Source of the DNA: Lachnospiraceae bacterium
Lineage (GTDB): Bacteria > Bacillota > Clostridia > Lachnospirales > Lachnospiraceae
Direction: 5' to 3'
Assembly: GCA_900770785.1 (NCBI GenBank)
Contig: CAAGLJ010000033.1
Location: 1-28,657, forward strand
DNA: 28,657 nucleotides
Made by a program: the position numbers and the translations under genes. Under the pieces are notes generated by a model. That model did no database searches and had not been told where the DNA came from. It saw nothing but the letters and a program-made list of their open reading frames with translations. Positions 14,031 to 21,869 of the stretch are shown here, piece after piece (position 1 is the first letter of the stretch; each line of letters opens with the position of its first letter).

Positions 14031-14360
14031 ATGACACATATTTCGGTTTACAGGACAAAGGAAGGGATTTACAGAGGACTTACCTGTATCGGTCATGCCG
14101 GATATGCCCATGCCGGTGAAGACATCGTCTGTGCTGCCGTTTCGGTTTTGGTTATCAATACCGGCAATTCACTGGAGCAGCTGGCAGGAGTTATTCCTGA
14201 AGCGGTTATCAATGAAGAGGAAGGACTTATGAATCTTCGCTGGGTGGCTGATGGGAATGAAAAGATGCAGCTTTTAATGGACTCCCTTATCCTTGGCTTA
14301 ACAGGAATTATGAAGCAGTACGGTAAAACGTACATTGACTTAGCATTCAAGGAGGTGTAA
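14031..14360 (+). CDS. prp: Ribosomal-processing cysteine protease Prp
   Basis: The protein has 109 residues. The catalytic pair is visible: His22 in GHAGYA and Cys34 in EDIVCAAVS. Prp removes the N-terminal extension of ribosomal protein L27 in Firmicutes and related phyla. The L27 encoded immediately downstream has exactly such an extension (MLNMNLQFF before AHKKG), so enzyme and substrate are both present. It sits between rplU and rpmA with 12 nt after rplU; the rpmA ribosome site AAGGAGG is inside its last codons. Confidence 0.96.
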   Translation: MTHISVYRTKEGIYRGLTCIGHAGYAHAGEDIVCAAVSVLVINTGNSLEQLAGVIPEAVINEEEGLMNLRWVADGNEKMQLLMDSLILGLTGIMKQYGKTYIDLAFKEV

Positions 14361-14364
14361 ACGT

Positions 14365-14649
14365 ATGTTGAATATGAATCTTCAATTTTTTGCTCATAAA
14401 AAGGGTGTGGGTTCTACTAAAAACGGTAGAGATTCCGAATCCAAAAGATTAGGCGCAAAAAGAGCTGATGGACAGTTTGTTAAAGCAGGTAATATTTTAT
14501 ACAGACAGCGCGGAACCAGGATTCATCCCGGTGTAAACGTAGGACGCGGAAGCGATGATACATTATTTGCTTTAGTTGACGGTGTACTGAGATTTGAGAG
14601 AAAAGGCAGAGATAAGAAGCAGGCTTCTGTTTATCCTGTGGAAAAATAG
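14365..14649 (+). CDS. rpmA: 50S ribosomal protein L27 with Prp-cleavable N-terminus
   Basis: The protein has 94 residues. The first nine (MLNMNLQFF) precede AHKKGVGSTKNGRDSESKRL, the mature N-terminus that reaches the peptidyl-transferase centre. Removal of the extension by Prp after FF is required for function in Staphylococcus aureus, and the same cleavage is expected here. The rest is canonical L27 (ILYRQRGTRIHPGVNVGRGS, DDTLFALVDG). GGAGG precedes the ATG. A strong terminator follows. Confidence 0.98.
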   Translation: MLNMNLQFFAHKKGVGSTKNGRDSESKRLGAKRADGQFVKAGNILYRQRGTRIHPGVNVGRGSDDTLFALVDGVLRFERKGRDKKQASVYPVEK

Positions 14650-14660
14650 TACCTATGATT

Positions 14661-14693
14661 GGCTCCAAACGAAAGAGGTTTGGAGCCTTTTCT
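14661..14693 (+). terminator. Terminator of the rplU-prp-rpmA operon
   Basis: GGCTCCAAAC (14661-14670) pairs perfectly with GTTTGGAGCC (14678-14687), with a 7-nt loop and a TTTTCTT tail. Confidence 0.93.
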
Positions 14694-14758
14694 TAGATTG
14701 CGATTGTAATATAACAGACGGATACAATATTGTTTTAAATATTCAGTAGGAGTAAACC

Positions 14759-16045
14759 ATGTTTGCAGACAGAGCAAAAATATACGTAAGAAGTGGAAAA
14801 GGCGGAGATGGACATGTGTCCTTTCGCCGGGAAAAGTATGTCCCTAATGGTGGCCCTGATGGTGGTGATGGTGGTACCGGAGGAAGCGTTATCCTGGAAG
14901 TAGATGAGGGTTTAAATACCCTGACCAAATACCGTCATGCACACCATTATTATGCCCAGCCTGGAGAGAACGGAGGAAAGAAGAACTGCCGTGGTAAAAA
15001 CGGTCAGGATATCGTGTTAAAGGTTCCTGAAGGTACGGTAGTAAAGGAGGCATCCTCCGGTAAGGTAATTACGGATATGTCCGGCAGCAACCGCCGCATG
15101 GTTCTTTTGACTGGTGGAAGAGGAGGCAACGGCAATCAGCATTATGCTACCAGTACCATGCAGGCACCCAAGTATGCTCAGCCCGGCCAGCCCGCCAGGG
15201 AACTGGAACTGATTCTGGAGCTGAAGGTTATTGCCGATGTGGGGCTGGTTGGTTTTCCCAATGTGGGCAAATCCACCTTTCTTGCCCGGGTGACCAATGC
15301 AAGACCCAAGATTGCCAACTACCATTTTACCACCCTGAACCCCAATCTGGGGGTTGTGGATCTGGATGGCGGCAGAGGCTTCGTTATTGCAGACATTCCC
15401 GGATTAATTGAAGGGGCTTCTGAAGGGGTAGGCCTTGGTCATGAGTTTTTACGCCATATTGAGCGTACAAAGGTTATGATTCACATTGTGGATGCGGCCG
15501 GTGTAGAAGGCAGAGATCCTGTAGCGGATATTTATGCCATCAATAAAGAGCTGGAGGCCTACAATAAAGAAATTGCCACCCGTCCGCAGGTTATTGCTGC
15601 CAACAAAATAGATTGTATTTATGACGAAGAGAATAATCCTGTAGCTGCTATTCGAAAAGAATTTGAGCCAAAGGGGATTAAGGTATTTCCTATTTCTGCT
15701 GTCAGTGGGGAAGGGGTGAAGGAGCTTCTTTACTATGTAAGAGAACTTTTGGATACTCTGGATGATGAGGTAATCGTATTCGAGCAGGAGTATTTTCCTG
15801 AGTTTGGCGGTCTGAACAAGGAACCCTTTACCGTAGAATATGACACCGAAAAGGATGAATACGTTGTCGAGGGCCCCCGTATCGAAAAAATGCTGGGCTA
15901 CACCAATCTGGAAAGTGAAAAGGGCTTTGCCTTCTTTCAGCGTTTTTTAAAGGATACCGGAATTTTGGAGCAGCTGGAAGCAGCCGGTATCGAAGAAGGA
16001 GATACCGTCCGAATGTACGGCCTTTCCTTTGATTATTACAAATAA
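14759..16045 (+). CDS. obgE: Obg family GTPase (ribosome assembly)
   Basis: The protein has 428 residues. The Gly-rich Obg fold spans about 1-158 (VRSGKGGDGHVSFRREKYVP, GGPDGGDGGTGG). The G domain has the P-loop GFPNVGKST at 165-173, TTLNPNLGVV (switch I), DIPG at 212-215, NKID at 282-285 and SAVSGEG. The C-terminal OCT domain covers about 350-428. Obg is an essential GTPase that binds the 50S subunit late in assembly and responds to (p)ppGpp. AGGAG precedes the ATG. It starts about 65 nt beyond the rpmA terminator and probably heads a new operon with yhbY, nadD, yqeK and rsfS, although the candidate promoter hexamers (TTGCGA/TACAAT near 14696-14728) are too far apart to be convincing. Confidence 0.98.
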   Translation: MFADRAKIYVRSGKGGDGHVSFRREKYVPNGGPDGGDGGTGGSVILEVDEGLNTLTKYRHAHHYYAQPGENGGKKNCRGKNGQDIVLKVPEGTVVKEASSGKVITDMSGSNRRMVLLTGGRGGNGNQHYATSTMQAPKYAQPGQPARELELILELKVIADVGLVGFPNVGKSTFLARVTNARPKIANYHFTTLNPNLGVVDLDGGRGFVIADIPGLIEGASEGVGLGHEFLRHIERTKVMIHIVDAAGVEGRDPVADIYAINKELEAYNKEIATRPQVIAANKIDCIYDEENNPVAAIRKEFEPKGIKVFPISAVSGEGVKELLYYVRELLDTLDDEVIVFEQEYFPEFGGLNKEPFTVEYDTEKDEYVVEGPRIEKMLGYTNLESEKGFAFFQRFLKDTGILEQLEAAGIEEGDTVRMYGLSFDYYK

Positions 16046-16061
16046 AGAAAAGGAGAAAATC

Positions 16062-16355
16062 ATGACCAGTAAACAGAGAGCCTATTTAAAAGGGCTTGCC
16101 AGTACTCTGGACCCGGTTTTTCAAATAGGGAAGTCCAGTGTGACACCTGAGCTTACTGCGGCTATTGAGGAAGCATTCAACAACAGAGAATTAATAAAAG
16201 TAGCAGTACTGAAAAACTGTCTGGACGATCCCAGGGGAATTGCTGAAACGATTGGGGAGAGAACCCATTCCCAGGTAGTCCAGGTCATTGGGCGTAAGTT
16301 TATCCTTTATAAGCCGGATAAAAAGAATCCCAAAATCATTTTACCCAAAGGATAA
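16062..16355 (+). CDS. yhbY: YhbY family RNA-binding (CRM domain) protein
   Basis: The protein has 97 residues from the ATG at 16062, preceded by AAAGGAGA. A TTG at 16029 in the same frame lies inside obg and is not needed. A single CRM domain fills the protein: LTSKQRAYLKGLA-type opening (here MTSKQRAYLKGLAS), then FQIGKSSVTPELTAAIEEAF, ELIKVAVLKN and the GxxG-like VVQVIGRKFILYK. In E. coli YhbY binds pre-50S particles. It starts 16 nt after obg, matching its suspected role in large-subunit assembly. Confidence 0.95.
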   Translation: MTSKQRAYLKGLASTLDPVFQIGKSSVTPELTAAIEEAFNNRELIKVAVLKNCLDDPRGIAETIGERTHSQVVQVIGRKFILYKPDKKNPKIILPKG

Positions 16356-16423
16356 CCGTTTAATCTGACAAAAATTTACCCGTAAAACAAGGAATATAAA
16401 ATAATGAAAAGAGGGAAATAATG

Positions 16424-17038
16424 ATGAGTAAGAAAAAGCGTGTTGGTATTATGGGCGGAACCTTTAACCCTATCCATTTAGGCCATTTGATCGTTGCGGA
16501 AAATGCCTATGAGGAATTGAAGCTGGATGAGGTTTTATTCATTCCCAGCGGAACTCCTTATATGAAAGATACTGCAGAAGTTCTTGACCCCAAGATTCGT
16601 ATATCCCTGGTAGGTGAAGCAATCGATGATAATCCCCATTTTGCCCTCTCCACCATTGAAGTGGACAGGGAAGGTAACTCTTACTCTTATGAAACCATTG
16701 AGGCTTTAAAAAAAGCAAATCCGGATACAGAATACTTTTTCCTTGTAGGTGCTGACAGCCTTTTTGCCATGGAAGAATGGATGCATCCGGAAAGAATTTT
16801 TGCAGAAGTTACGGTAGCCGCCGCTATTCGTGGTGGATATACTCACGAGGGCCTGGATGAGCAGATTGAAGCGTTGGAAAAAAAGTATCAGGCAAAAATT
16901 GTGAAATTACCCTGTCGGAGTGTGGATATTTCTTCCAGCCAGATTCGTGAACGTGTTAAAGACGGTAAAAGCATTCGTTACATGGTACGCTATAAAACAG
17001 AGCAGGTAATTCGTAAAAACGGGCTTTATCGCAGCTGA
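16424..17038 (+). CDS. nadD: Nicotinate-nucleotide adenylyltransferase
   Basis: The protein has 204 residues from the second of two adjacent ATG codons (16421 and 16424); GAGGG lies upstream. It joins nicotinate mononucleotide and ATP to deamido-NAD, the committed adenylation step of NAD synthesis. The nucleotidyltransferase motif GGTFNPIHLGHL holds the HxGH element. The C-terminal ISSSQIRERVKDGKSIRYMV is the second conserved ATP-binding segment, and VGADSLFAMEEWMHPERI is also typical. It sits between yhbY and yqeK, as in many Firmicutes. Confidence 0.97.
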   Translation: MSKKKRVGIMGGTFNPIHLGHLIVAENAYEELKLDEVLFIPSGTPYMKDTAEVLDPKIRISLVGEAIDDNPHFALSTIEVDREGNSYSYETIEALKKANPDTEYFFLVGADSLFAMEEWMHPERIFAEVTVAAAIRGGYTHEGLDEQIEALEKKYQAKIVKLPCRSVDISSSQIRERVKDGKSIRYMVRYKTEQVIRKNGLYRS

Positions 17039-17102
17039 ATCCAGCTTCCCCAAAGAGATGTTGACGAAGGATTTGCCTTCAGGCAAGATAGAGGATACGG
17101 TA

Positions 17103-17681
17103 ATGAAAGAAGTTGACTTACACAAAATTAAGAAGCAGCTTTCCAAGGCTCTGGATGCCAAACGCTATGAGCATACCCTGGGTGTTGCCTATACTTCGGC
17201 TGCTTTGGCAATGTGCCATAATGCCAATATGGAGAGTGCTTATCTGGCTGGACTATTGCATGATTGCGCCAAGTGTCTGGATAACGATAAGAAAATTCAG
17301 ATTTGTGAAAAACACAATATGGAAATAAGTGCTGCGGAACAGAAAAATCCGTATTTACTGCACGCTAAAGCAGGAGGCTGCCTGGCAGAAAAAAAGTATC
17401 ATGTGATGGATCAGGAAATTATTAATGCCATCATTTATCATACCACAGGAAGGCCCAATATGACTCTTTTGGAAAAAATTGTCTACGTTGCTGATTATAT
17501 TGAGCTCGGAAGGAGTCATGCTCCTGATTTGACCAGAATACGTACCCTGGCTTTTCACAATCTGGATGAAGCACTTTTACAGATACTGGAGGATACGCTC
17601 CATTATCTGAAGGAATCCACAAAGGAAATTGACCCCCTGACACAAGAAACCTACGATTATTATAAAGGATTGAATTTATGA
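17103..17681 (+). CDS. yqeK: YqeK-type HD-domain Ap4A hydrolase
   Basis: The protein has 192 residues from the ATG at 17103, preceded by GAGG and 8 nt. An in-frame ATG at 17058 has only a crowded AAAGAG and would add 15 unconserved residues. The HD metal-binding set is visible: RYEHTLGVA (His), LLHDCAK (His-Asp) and VYVADYIELGR (Asp), with IIYHTTGRPNMTLLEKI between. YqeK proteins cleave diadenosine tetraphosphate symmetrically to ADP using iron. The last base pairs overlap the rsfS start (ATGA), implying coupling. Confidence 0.94.
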   Translation: MKEVDLHKIKKQLSKALDAKRYEHTLGVAYTSAALAMCHNANMESAYLAGLLHDCAKCLDNDKKIQICEKHNMEISAAEQKNPYLLHAKAGGCLAEKKYHVMDQEIINAIIYHTTGRPNMTLLEKIVYVADYIELGRSHAPDLTRIRTLAFHNLDEALLQILEDTLHYLKESTKEIDPLTQETYDYYKGLNL

Positions 17682-18028
17682 GTATTACTTTAGAAATGAC
17701 AAAAACAGTCATCCAGGCATTGGAGGATAAAAAAGGAGAGGATATTCAGATTATTGATATAGGTGAAATTTCTCCTATTGCAGATCACTTCATTCTGGCA
17801 AGCGGTTCTAACCGCAGCCAGATTCAGGCCATGGCAGATGCTGTAGAAGAAAAAATGCATCAAAGCGGGCACCCTCTAAAACAGATTGAAGGCTATGACG
17901 GTGCAAATTGGATTCTAATGGATTACTATGATGTGGTAGTGCATATTTTTGACCGGGATAGCCGTATGTTCTATGACCTGGAGCGTATTTGGGCAGATGG
18001 AAGGACTTTGGATGCTGACAGCCTGTAA
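17678..18028 (+). CDS. rsfS: Ribosomal silencing factor RsfS
   Basis: The protein has 116 residues. It has the family marks DIQIIDIGEISPIADHFILA, SGSNRSQIQAMAD, GYDGANWILMDYYDVVVHIF and FYDLERIWADG. RsfS binds L14 on the 50S subunit and blocks joining with the 30S under starvation. It overlaps yqeK by four bases (ATGA) and ends the obg operon. Its end is followed by a terminator shared with convergent lexA. Confidence 0.97.
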   Translation: MSITLEMTKTVIQALEDKKGEDIQIIDIGEISPIADHFILASGSNRSQIQAMADAVEEKMHQSGHPLKQIEGYDGANWILMDYYDVVVHIFDRDSRMFYDLERIWADGRTLDADSL

Positions 18029-18096
18029 TCAATATTTCCATTCCAAAGCAAGCCCCACTGAACGAAAATGACAGACATTAAAAAAGCTCAATTAAG

Positions 18097-18138
18097 AAAC
18101 TTCCGAAGAATCTGAGAACAGGATTTTTCGGAAGTTTT
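18097..18138. terminator. Bidirectional terminator between rsfS and lexA
   Basis: The arms AAACTTCCGAAGAATC (18097-18112) and GATTTTTCGGAAGTTT (18122-18137) pair along almost their full length with a 9-nt loop. T-rich flanks occur on both strands, which suits two convergent operons. Confidence 0.85.
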
Positions 18139-18162
18139 CCTTTATATTTATCAATTAATAAA

Positions 18163-18783
18163 CTAATGATAGTAGCGAAATACACCAAATACTTTCCCCA
18201 GTATTTGGCAATTTTCTACGATAATCGGTTCCATATCATCGTTTTCCGGCTGGAGGCGAATATAGCCTTCTTCCTTATAGAAGGTCTTAACGGTAGCGGA
18301 ATCATCCACCAAAGCAACTATAATATCCCCATTCCTTGCTGTACTGCAGCATTGTACAAAAATCTGATCCCCACTAAAGATACCCACATTAATCATGGAA
18401 TCGCCCTTAACCTTCAGTACGAAAGAGGGTTCTCCACGAGGAATAATGTCTGCCGGAACCGGAAAATAAGACTCAATATTTTCCTCGGCTAAAATAGGCA
18501 TACCTGCAGCAACGGTACCGATAATCGGCAGACTGGCGGTTTCTGTTCTGACCATCTGGAAATTATCATCGCAGATTTCGATTGCTCTGGGCTTGGTAGG
18601 ATCTCTTCTAATATACCCGTTCTTCTCCAGTGTCTCCAAATGGGAATGAACAGAAGAGGTAGACTTTAAGTTGACTGCTTCACAAATCTCCCGAACAGCC
18701 GGCGGATAACCTCTGCTTAAAATCTCATCCTTGATATATTCTAAAATTTCCTGCTGCTTTGCACTGATTTTTCCATTTGCCAT
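18163..18783 (-). CDS. lexA: LexA repressor (SOS regulator)
   Basis: The protein has 206 residues from the ATG at 18783, preceded on the complement by AAGGGGAT. The frame stays open to 19119, but that stretch is the regulatory region and part of the divergent gene. The N-terminal winged helix-turn-helix (KISAKQQEILEYIKDEILSR, STSSVHSHLETLEKNGYIRR) binds SOS boxes. The C-terminal autoprotease has the A93-G94 cleavage site (VAAGMPI), Ser129 (GDSM) and Lys166 (SATVK). RecA filaments trigger self-cleavage. Three SOS-box-like sites lie between lexA and the YneA-like gene, so lexA is probably autoregulated. Confidence 0.98.
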   Translation of the reverse strand: MANGKISAKQQEILEYIKDEILSRGYPPAVREICEAVNLKSTSSVHSHLETLEKNGYIRRDPTKPRAIEICDDNFQMVRTETASLPIIGTVAAGMPILAEENIESYFPVPADIIPRGEPSFVLKVKGDSMINVGIFSGDQIFVQCCSTARNGDIIVALVDDSATVKTFYKEEGYIRLQPENDDMEPIIVENCQILGKVFGVFRYYH

Positions 18784-18819
18784 GAAACTTATCCCCTTCC
18801 GAATTAATCTAATATACAG

Positions 18820-18848
18820 AGTATAACAAATAATCATTAAAAAAGCAA
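18820..18848 (-). promoter_or_regulatory. lexA promoter
   Basis: On the complement, TTGCTT (18843-18848), 17 nt, TATACT (18820-18825). An SOS-like site at 18860-18871 lies 11 bp upstream of the -35. Confidence 0.65.
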
Positions 18849-18859
18849 ACGTATATTCC

Positions 18860-18942
18860 AAATATTTGTTCGATTTTTTATCATTTAACACTTGACAACA
18901 GAATATTTGTTCGATATAATCCAGGTGTAGAACAGTTGTTCG
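18860..18942. promoter_or_regulatory. Three LexA (SOS) box-like operators
   Basis: The Gram-positive SOS core is GAAC-N4-GTTC. The site at 18930-18941 (GAACAGTTGTTC) is exact. GAATATTTGTTC at 18901-18912 has one mismatch. AAATATTTGTTC at 18860-18871 has two. The last two share the 13-mer AATATTTGTTCGA, so one may be a duplicate of the other. Confidence 0.85.
18892..18920 (+). promoter_or_regulatory. Consensus promoter of the YneA-like gene with operator in its spacer
   Basis: TTGACA (18892-18897), 17 nt, TATAAT (18915-18920): a perfect SigA promoter. The SOS site at 18901-18912 lies in the spacer, and the exact box at 18930-18941 covers the start-of-transcription region. This predicts strong output that is fully shut by LexA. 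Confidence 0.92.
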
Positions 18943-18962
18943 CATTTTAGGAGGTAAGACTA

Positions 18963-19340
18963 ATGAAGAATAGTAAACGATTACAGAATACCCTGTCTTC
19001 CAGACAGCAGCAATTAAAAAGGAGAGCTCTGTTGAAGAGAAGCTTTGCCCTGTCCCTTTTTTCAGCCCTGTTGGTTCTGTTTCTGTCCTTTGGCTGTTTT
19101 GGCATGTGGTCTCAGGCACAGAATAAGCAGAATACTTCTTTATATAAATACTATACCAATGTGGAAGTACAGTATGGTGATTCTTTATGGGATATTGCTT
19201 CCAGATACTGTGATTCTTCCTATGAGGATTATGATACCTATATTCGGGAGGTTATGCTGATTAATCGTATGCTTGAACCTAATATTACTGCCGGAAGCTA
19301 TCTGATTGTTCCCTATCATTCCGCAGAATTTATCCAATAA
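18963..19340 (+). CDS. YneA-like SOS cell-division inhibitor, LysM protein
   Basis: The protein has 125 residues; AGGAGG lies upstream. A basic N-terminus (RRALLKRSF) leads to one membrane helix at about 27-48, then a LysM domain at about 66-118 (VQYGDSLWDIASRYC, MLINRMLEPNITAGSYLIVP) that should bind peptidoglycan outside the cell. Size, topology and the divergent position beside lexA match Bacillus YneA, which delays septation during DNA damage. The promoter is under direct LexA control by site placement. The assignment rests on architecture and context, since these proteins diverge quickly. Confidence 0.85.
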   Translation: MKNSKRLQNTLSSRQQQLKRRALLKRSFALSLFSALLVLFLSFGCFGMWSQAQNKQNTSLYKYYTNVEVQYGDSLWDIASRYCDSSYEDYDTYIREVMLINRMLEPNITAGSYLIVPYHSAEFIQ

Positions 19341-19369
19341 TTACGGATGATGTGCAGAGCAGGGAATTC

Positions 19370-20464
19370 CTAAACCGGATCACTCTCAGAAGTTTTTTTT
19401 TGCTCCCGTAATTTAATGGTTTTAGCAGCTTTACGCTTATTTTCATCCTTCATTGCTGCATAATGCCTTCTGGTTGTATTGACATCCTTGTGGCCCAGGA
19501 CATCCGCCACGAGATAAATATCCCCCGTTTCCTGATAAAGATTAGTGCCATAGGTACTTCTCAATTTATGAGGGGTAATCTTTTTCAGGCTGGTTACCAA
19601 ACCAGTATATTTTTTCACCAGATTTTCCACACTCCTTACCGTAATCCTTCGATTCTGCATGGAGAGGAAGAGGGCATCCTCATGTCCACTTTGGGGAATA
19701 ATGCGTTTTCTCTGTTCCAGGTAATCTGCCAGAGCGATCTCTACCTCTTCTCCAAAGTATACTACATCCTCATAGCCGCCTTTTCGCCGCACTTTGATTC
19801 CCAGATTATCAAAATCCACATCATTGATGTCCAGGCCTACACATTCAGACACACGAATTCCGGTTCCCAGAAGAAGCGTAAGCAATGCCAGATCCCTTAC
19901 CTTGGTTTTGGCATGATATTCGGCCTGTTTCTTTGTCAGTTTGCTTCCTTCCTCGACCTGATCTAACAGAATAGCTACTTCATTAGGATCTAACCGTACA
20001 ATTTCTTTGGCATGAAGCTTTGGCATGGATACCAGCGCCGCAGGATTGGTTCTGATTAATTCATTCCGGAAGAAAAAGTTATAAAAGCTCCTTAAGGAAG
20101 CCAGCTTCCTGCTTTTTCCCCGTTCCTCGTTGGTAACATCCGTTATCCCTTCTTCCTCGCTTCCTTTGCTGTAAAGGGACAGATATTCCATATAGTCTTC
20201 AATATCCTCCCTGCTGATTTTATCCAGAAGCTCCAGAGGATAGTCCAAAATATTCATGGTTTTTCCTATAGGATGATGGGTATGGATATACTCAAAAAAA
20301 ACACCCAAATCATAGGCATAAGCAATCTTTGTCCTGCTACCATATATATTGTCCACCCCCCTGAAAAACTGACGGCAAAAGGAGGGAAGAGTATCCAGCA
20401 GTTCTCTCAGCTTGCGAATATTATCTTTATTTACATTATCGTGATAGTTTCCCGAATTTTCCAT
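19370..20464 (-). CDS. Tyrosine recombinase, XerC/XerD family
   Basis: The protein has 364 residues; GGAGG precedes the ATG on the complement. A SAM-like core-binding domain covers about 25-150, and the catalytic domain is C-terminal. The full catalytic set is present: R204 (GTGIRVSE), K228 (VRRKGG), H299 and R302 (PHKLRSTYG), H325 (VLGHKDVNTT) and Y335 (RRHYAA). It is longer than standard XerC/D (about 300 residues), with an N-terminal extension of about 25 residues and an insert near 100-115. A chromosome-dimer recombinase or a housekeeping paralogue fits better than an integrase, since no phage genes or attachment repeats are nearby. It converges on the YneA-like gene. Confidence 0.9.
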   Translation of the reverse strand: MENSGNYHDNVNKDNIRKLRELLDTLPSFCRQFFRGVDNIYGSRTKIAYAYDLGVFFEYIHTHHPIGKTMNILDYPLELLDKISREDIEDYMEYLSLYSKGSEEEGITDVTNEERGKSRKLASLRSFYNFFFRNELIRTNPAALVSMPKLHAKEIVRLDPNEVAILLDQVEEGSKLTKKQAEYHAKTKVRDLALLTLLLGTGIRVSECVGLDINDVDFDNLGIKVRRKGGYEDVVYFGEEVEIALADYLEQRKRIIPQSGHEDALFLSMQNRRITVRSVENLVKKYTGLVTSLKKITPHKLRSTYGTNLYQETGDIYLVADVLGHKDVNTTRRHYAAMKDENKRKAAKTIKLREQKKTSESDPV

Positions 20465-20601
20465 TATGGCTGTCCTCCAAATCTGATTGAATTTGATTAT
20501 AGCATAATTTGACTAAAGATTAGTAATAATGTTAAAAAAATATACAAAAACTATAAAACCGTGCTATACTGAGTACAGGATATTTAAAGGAGGAGAGTAG
20601 T

Positions 20602-21837
20602 TTGAAATTTCGATGGGATAAAAAGTATCTGTATTGGGGATTAACAGCCTTTGTTGTTCTTGTTGGATGCATTGGTGTAATCTATTTTCTCTTTAACGGC
20701 TCTATTTTAAAATACAATGTAAAAAAGATTATCAAAATCCTTATGCCTATCATTGATGGTCTTATCATTGCCTATTTATTAGCCCCTTTAGTAAATATTA
20801 TTGAAAAAAAGCTGCTTTTTCCTTTATATGAGAAGACCAAAATCGAAATCGATAAGAAATTAATGAATCGAACCAGAATTTATTCTATTTCCCTTACCTT
20901 TTTATTGGTTATTTCTTTGCTGTACAGCTTTATTCAATTCGTTATTCCACAGGTATATGAAAGCATCGTCAGCATTGTAGGACAGCTGCCCACATATTAT
21001 AATAATTTAATTACGGATTTGGATACACTGTTTCGTCAAAATCCTGAAATGGAAGCGTATGTTGTCAACCTGTTTAACCGCTTCTCCAATTTGAATCAGG
21101 ATTTGCTAAAAGGCATAAACAGTGTCGTGCAGACCCTTTCTCAAAGTGTTATTTCTCTATTCAGAGAAGTCCTTAACCTGGTGGTCGGTTTCATCATTTC
21201 CATTTATTTGCTGTTCAGCAAAGAACGTTTTATCGCTCAAAGCAAAAAGATTATTTATGCCTGTTTTGAGAGACATACCGCCAACAGCATCATTTCAGAT
21301 TTTAAAATGATTAATCGTACCTTTGGTGGTTTTATCAGTGGAAAAATTCTGGATTCCATTATCATAGGTATACTTTGTTATATCTGCATCAACATCATCG
21401 GAACGCCATATTCATTACTGATCAGTGTAATTGTAGGTGTTACCAATGTTATTCCGTATTTTGGCCCCTTTATCGGAGCTATACCCAGTGCAATCCTGAT
21501 TCTTATGGTAGACCCGATTCAATGTCTTTATTTCGTTATTTTTATCTTTATTCTACAGCAGTTTGACGGAAATATTCTTGGCCCCAAGATTTTAGGCAAT
21601 TCCATAGGAATATCCGCCTTTTGGATCATTTTTTCCGTTACCGTATTCGGTGGATTATTGGGTGTTCTCGGTATGGTTATCGGTGTACCTGTATTTGCTG
21701 TAATCTACAATTTATTCAACCGGTATATACGTAAGCGTTTAAAACGAAAGGGTTATCCTGTAGAAACGGAAAGCTATAAAGATATTGTTAAAATCGACGA
21801 GCAAAACTGCATCATAAAAGACACAACTATTCGTTAA
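20602..21837 (+). CDS. AI-2E family membrane transporter (PerM/YtvI-like)
   Basis: The protein has 411 residues from a TTG start; AAGGAGGAGAG directly upstream makes this start clear. About eight hydrophobic helices are seen. The start has two (YLYWGLTAFVVLVGCIGVIY; IKILMPIIDGLIIAYLLAPL), then one at LTFLLVISLLYSFIQFVIP, an extracytoplasmic amphipathic region (about 120-175), and a C-terminal bundle. That bundle includes GVTNVIPYFGPFIGAIPSA and the QQFDGNILGPKILGNSIGIS segment that marks the family. Members export various small molecules or ions; only some move AI-2, so the substrate is unknown. It is a single-gene unit. Confidence 0.92.
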   Translation: MKFRWDKKYLYWGLTAFVVLVGCIGVIYFLFNGSILKYNVKKIIKILMPIIDGLIIAYLLAPLVNIIEKKLLFPLYEKTKIEIDKKLMNRTRIYSISLTFLLVISLLYSFIQFVIPQVYESIVSIVGQLPTYYNNLITDLDTLFRQNPEMEAYVVNLFNRFSNLNQDLLKGINSVVQTLSQSVISLFREVLNLVVGFIISIYLLFSKERFIAQSKKIIYACFERHTANSIISDFKMINRTFGGFISGKILDSIIIGILCYICINIIGTPYSLLISVIVGVTNVIPYFGPFIGAIPSAILILMVDPIQCLYFVIFIFILQQFDGNILGPKILGNSIGISAFWIIFSVTVFGGLLGVLGMVIGVPVFAVIYNLFNRYIRKRLKRKGYPVETESYKDIVKIDEQNCIIKDTTIR

Positions 21838-21863
21838 AGTGTCGTTTTGCGAATAGTTGTGTC
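21816..21863 (-). terminator. 14-bp perfect hairpin overlapping the permease stop codon
   Basis: GACACAACTATTCG (21820-21833) and its exact complement (21850-21863) enclose a 16-nt loop. Read on the minus strand it is followed by TTTT, so it terminates the LUD-protein operon. Its left arm lies inside the last codons of the convergent permease gene. Confidence 0.8.
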
Positions 21864-21869
21864 TCTCGT

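Noticed and set aside
18784..19119. N-terminal extension of LexA by 112 codons
   Set aside because: It would cover the SOS operators and both promoters, and LexA of normal length starts at 18783 with its own ribosome site.
19463..19966. 167-codon plus-strand frame opposite the recombinase
   Set aside because: The minus strand encodes all catalytic residues of a tyrosine recombinase; the reverse frame shows no motif.
19370..20464. Tyrosine recombinase as a prophage or island integrase
   Set aside because: No tRNA gene, attachment repeat, phage or conjugation gene is near; its neighbours are chromosomal housekeeping genes.
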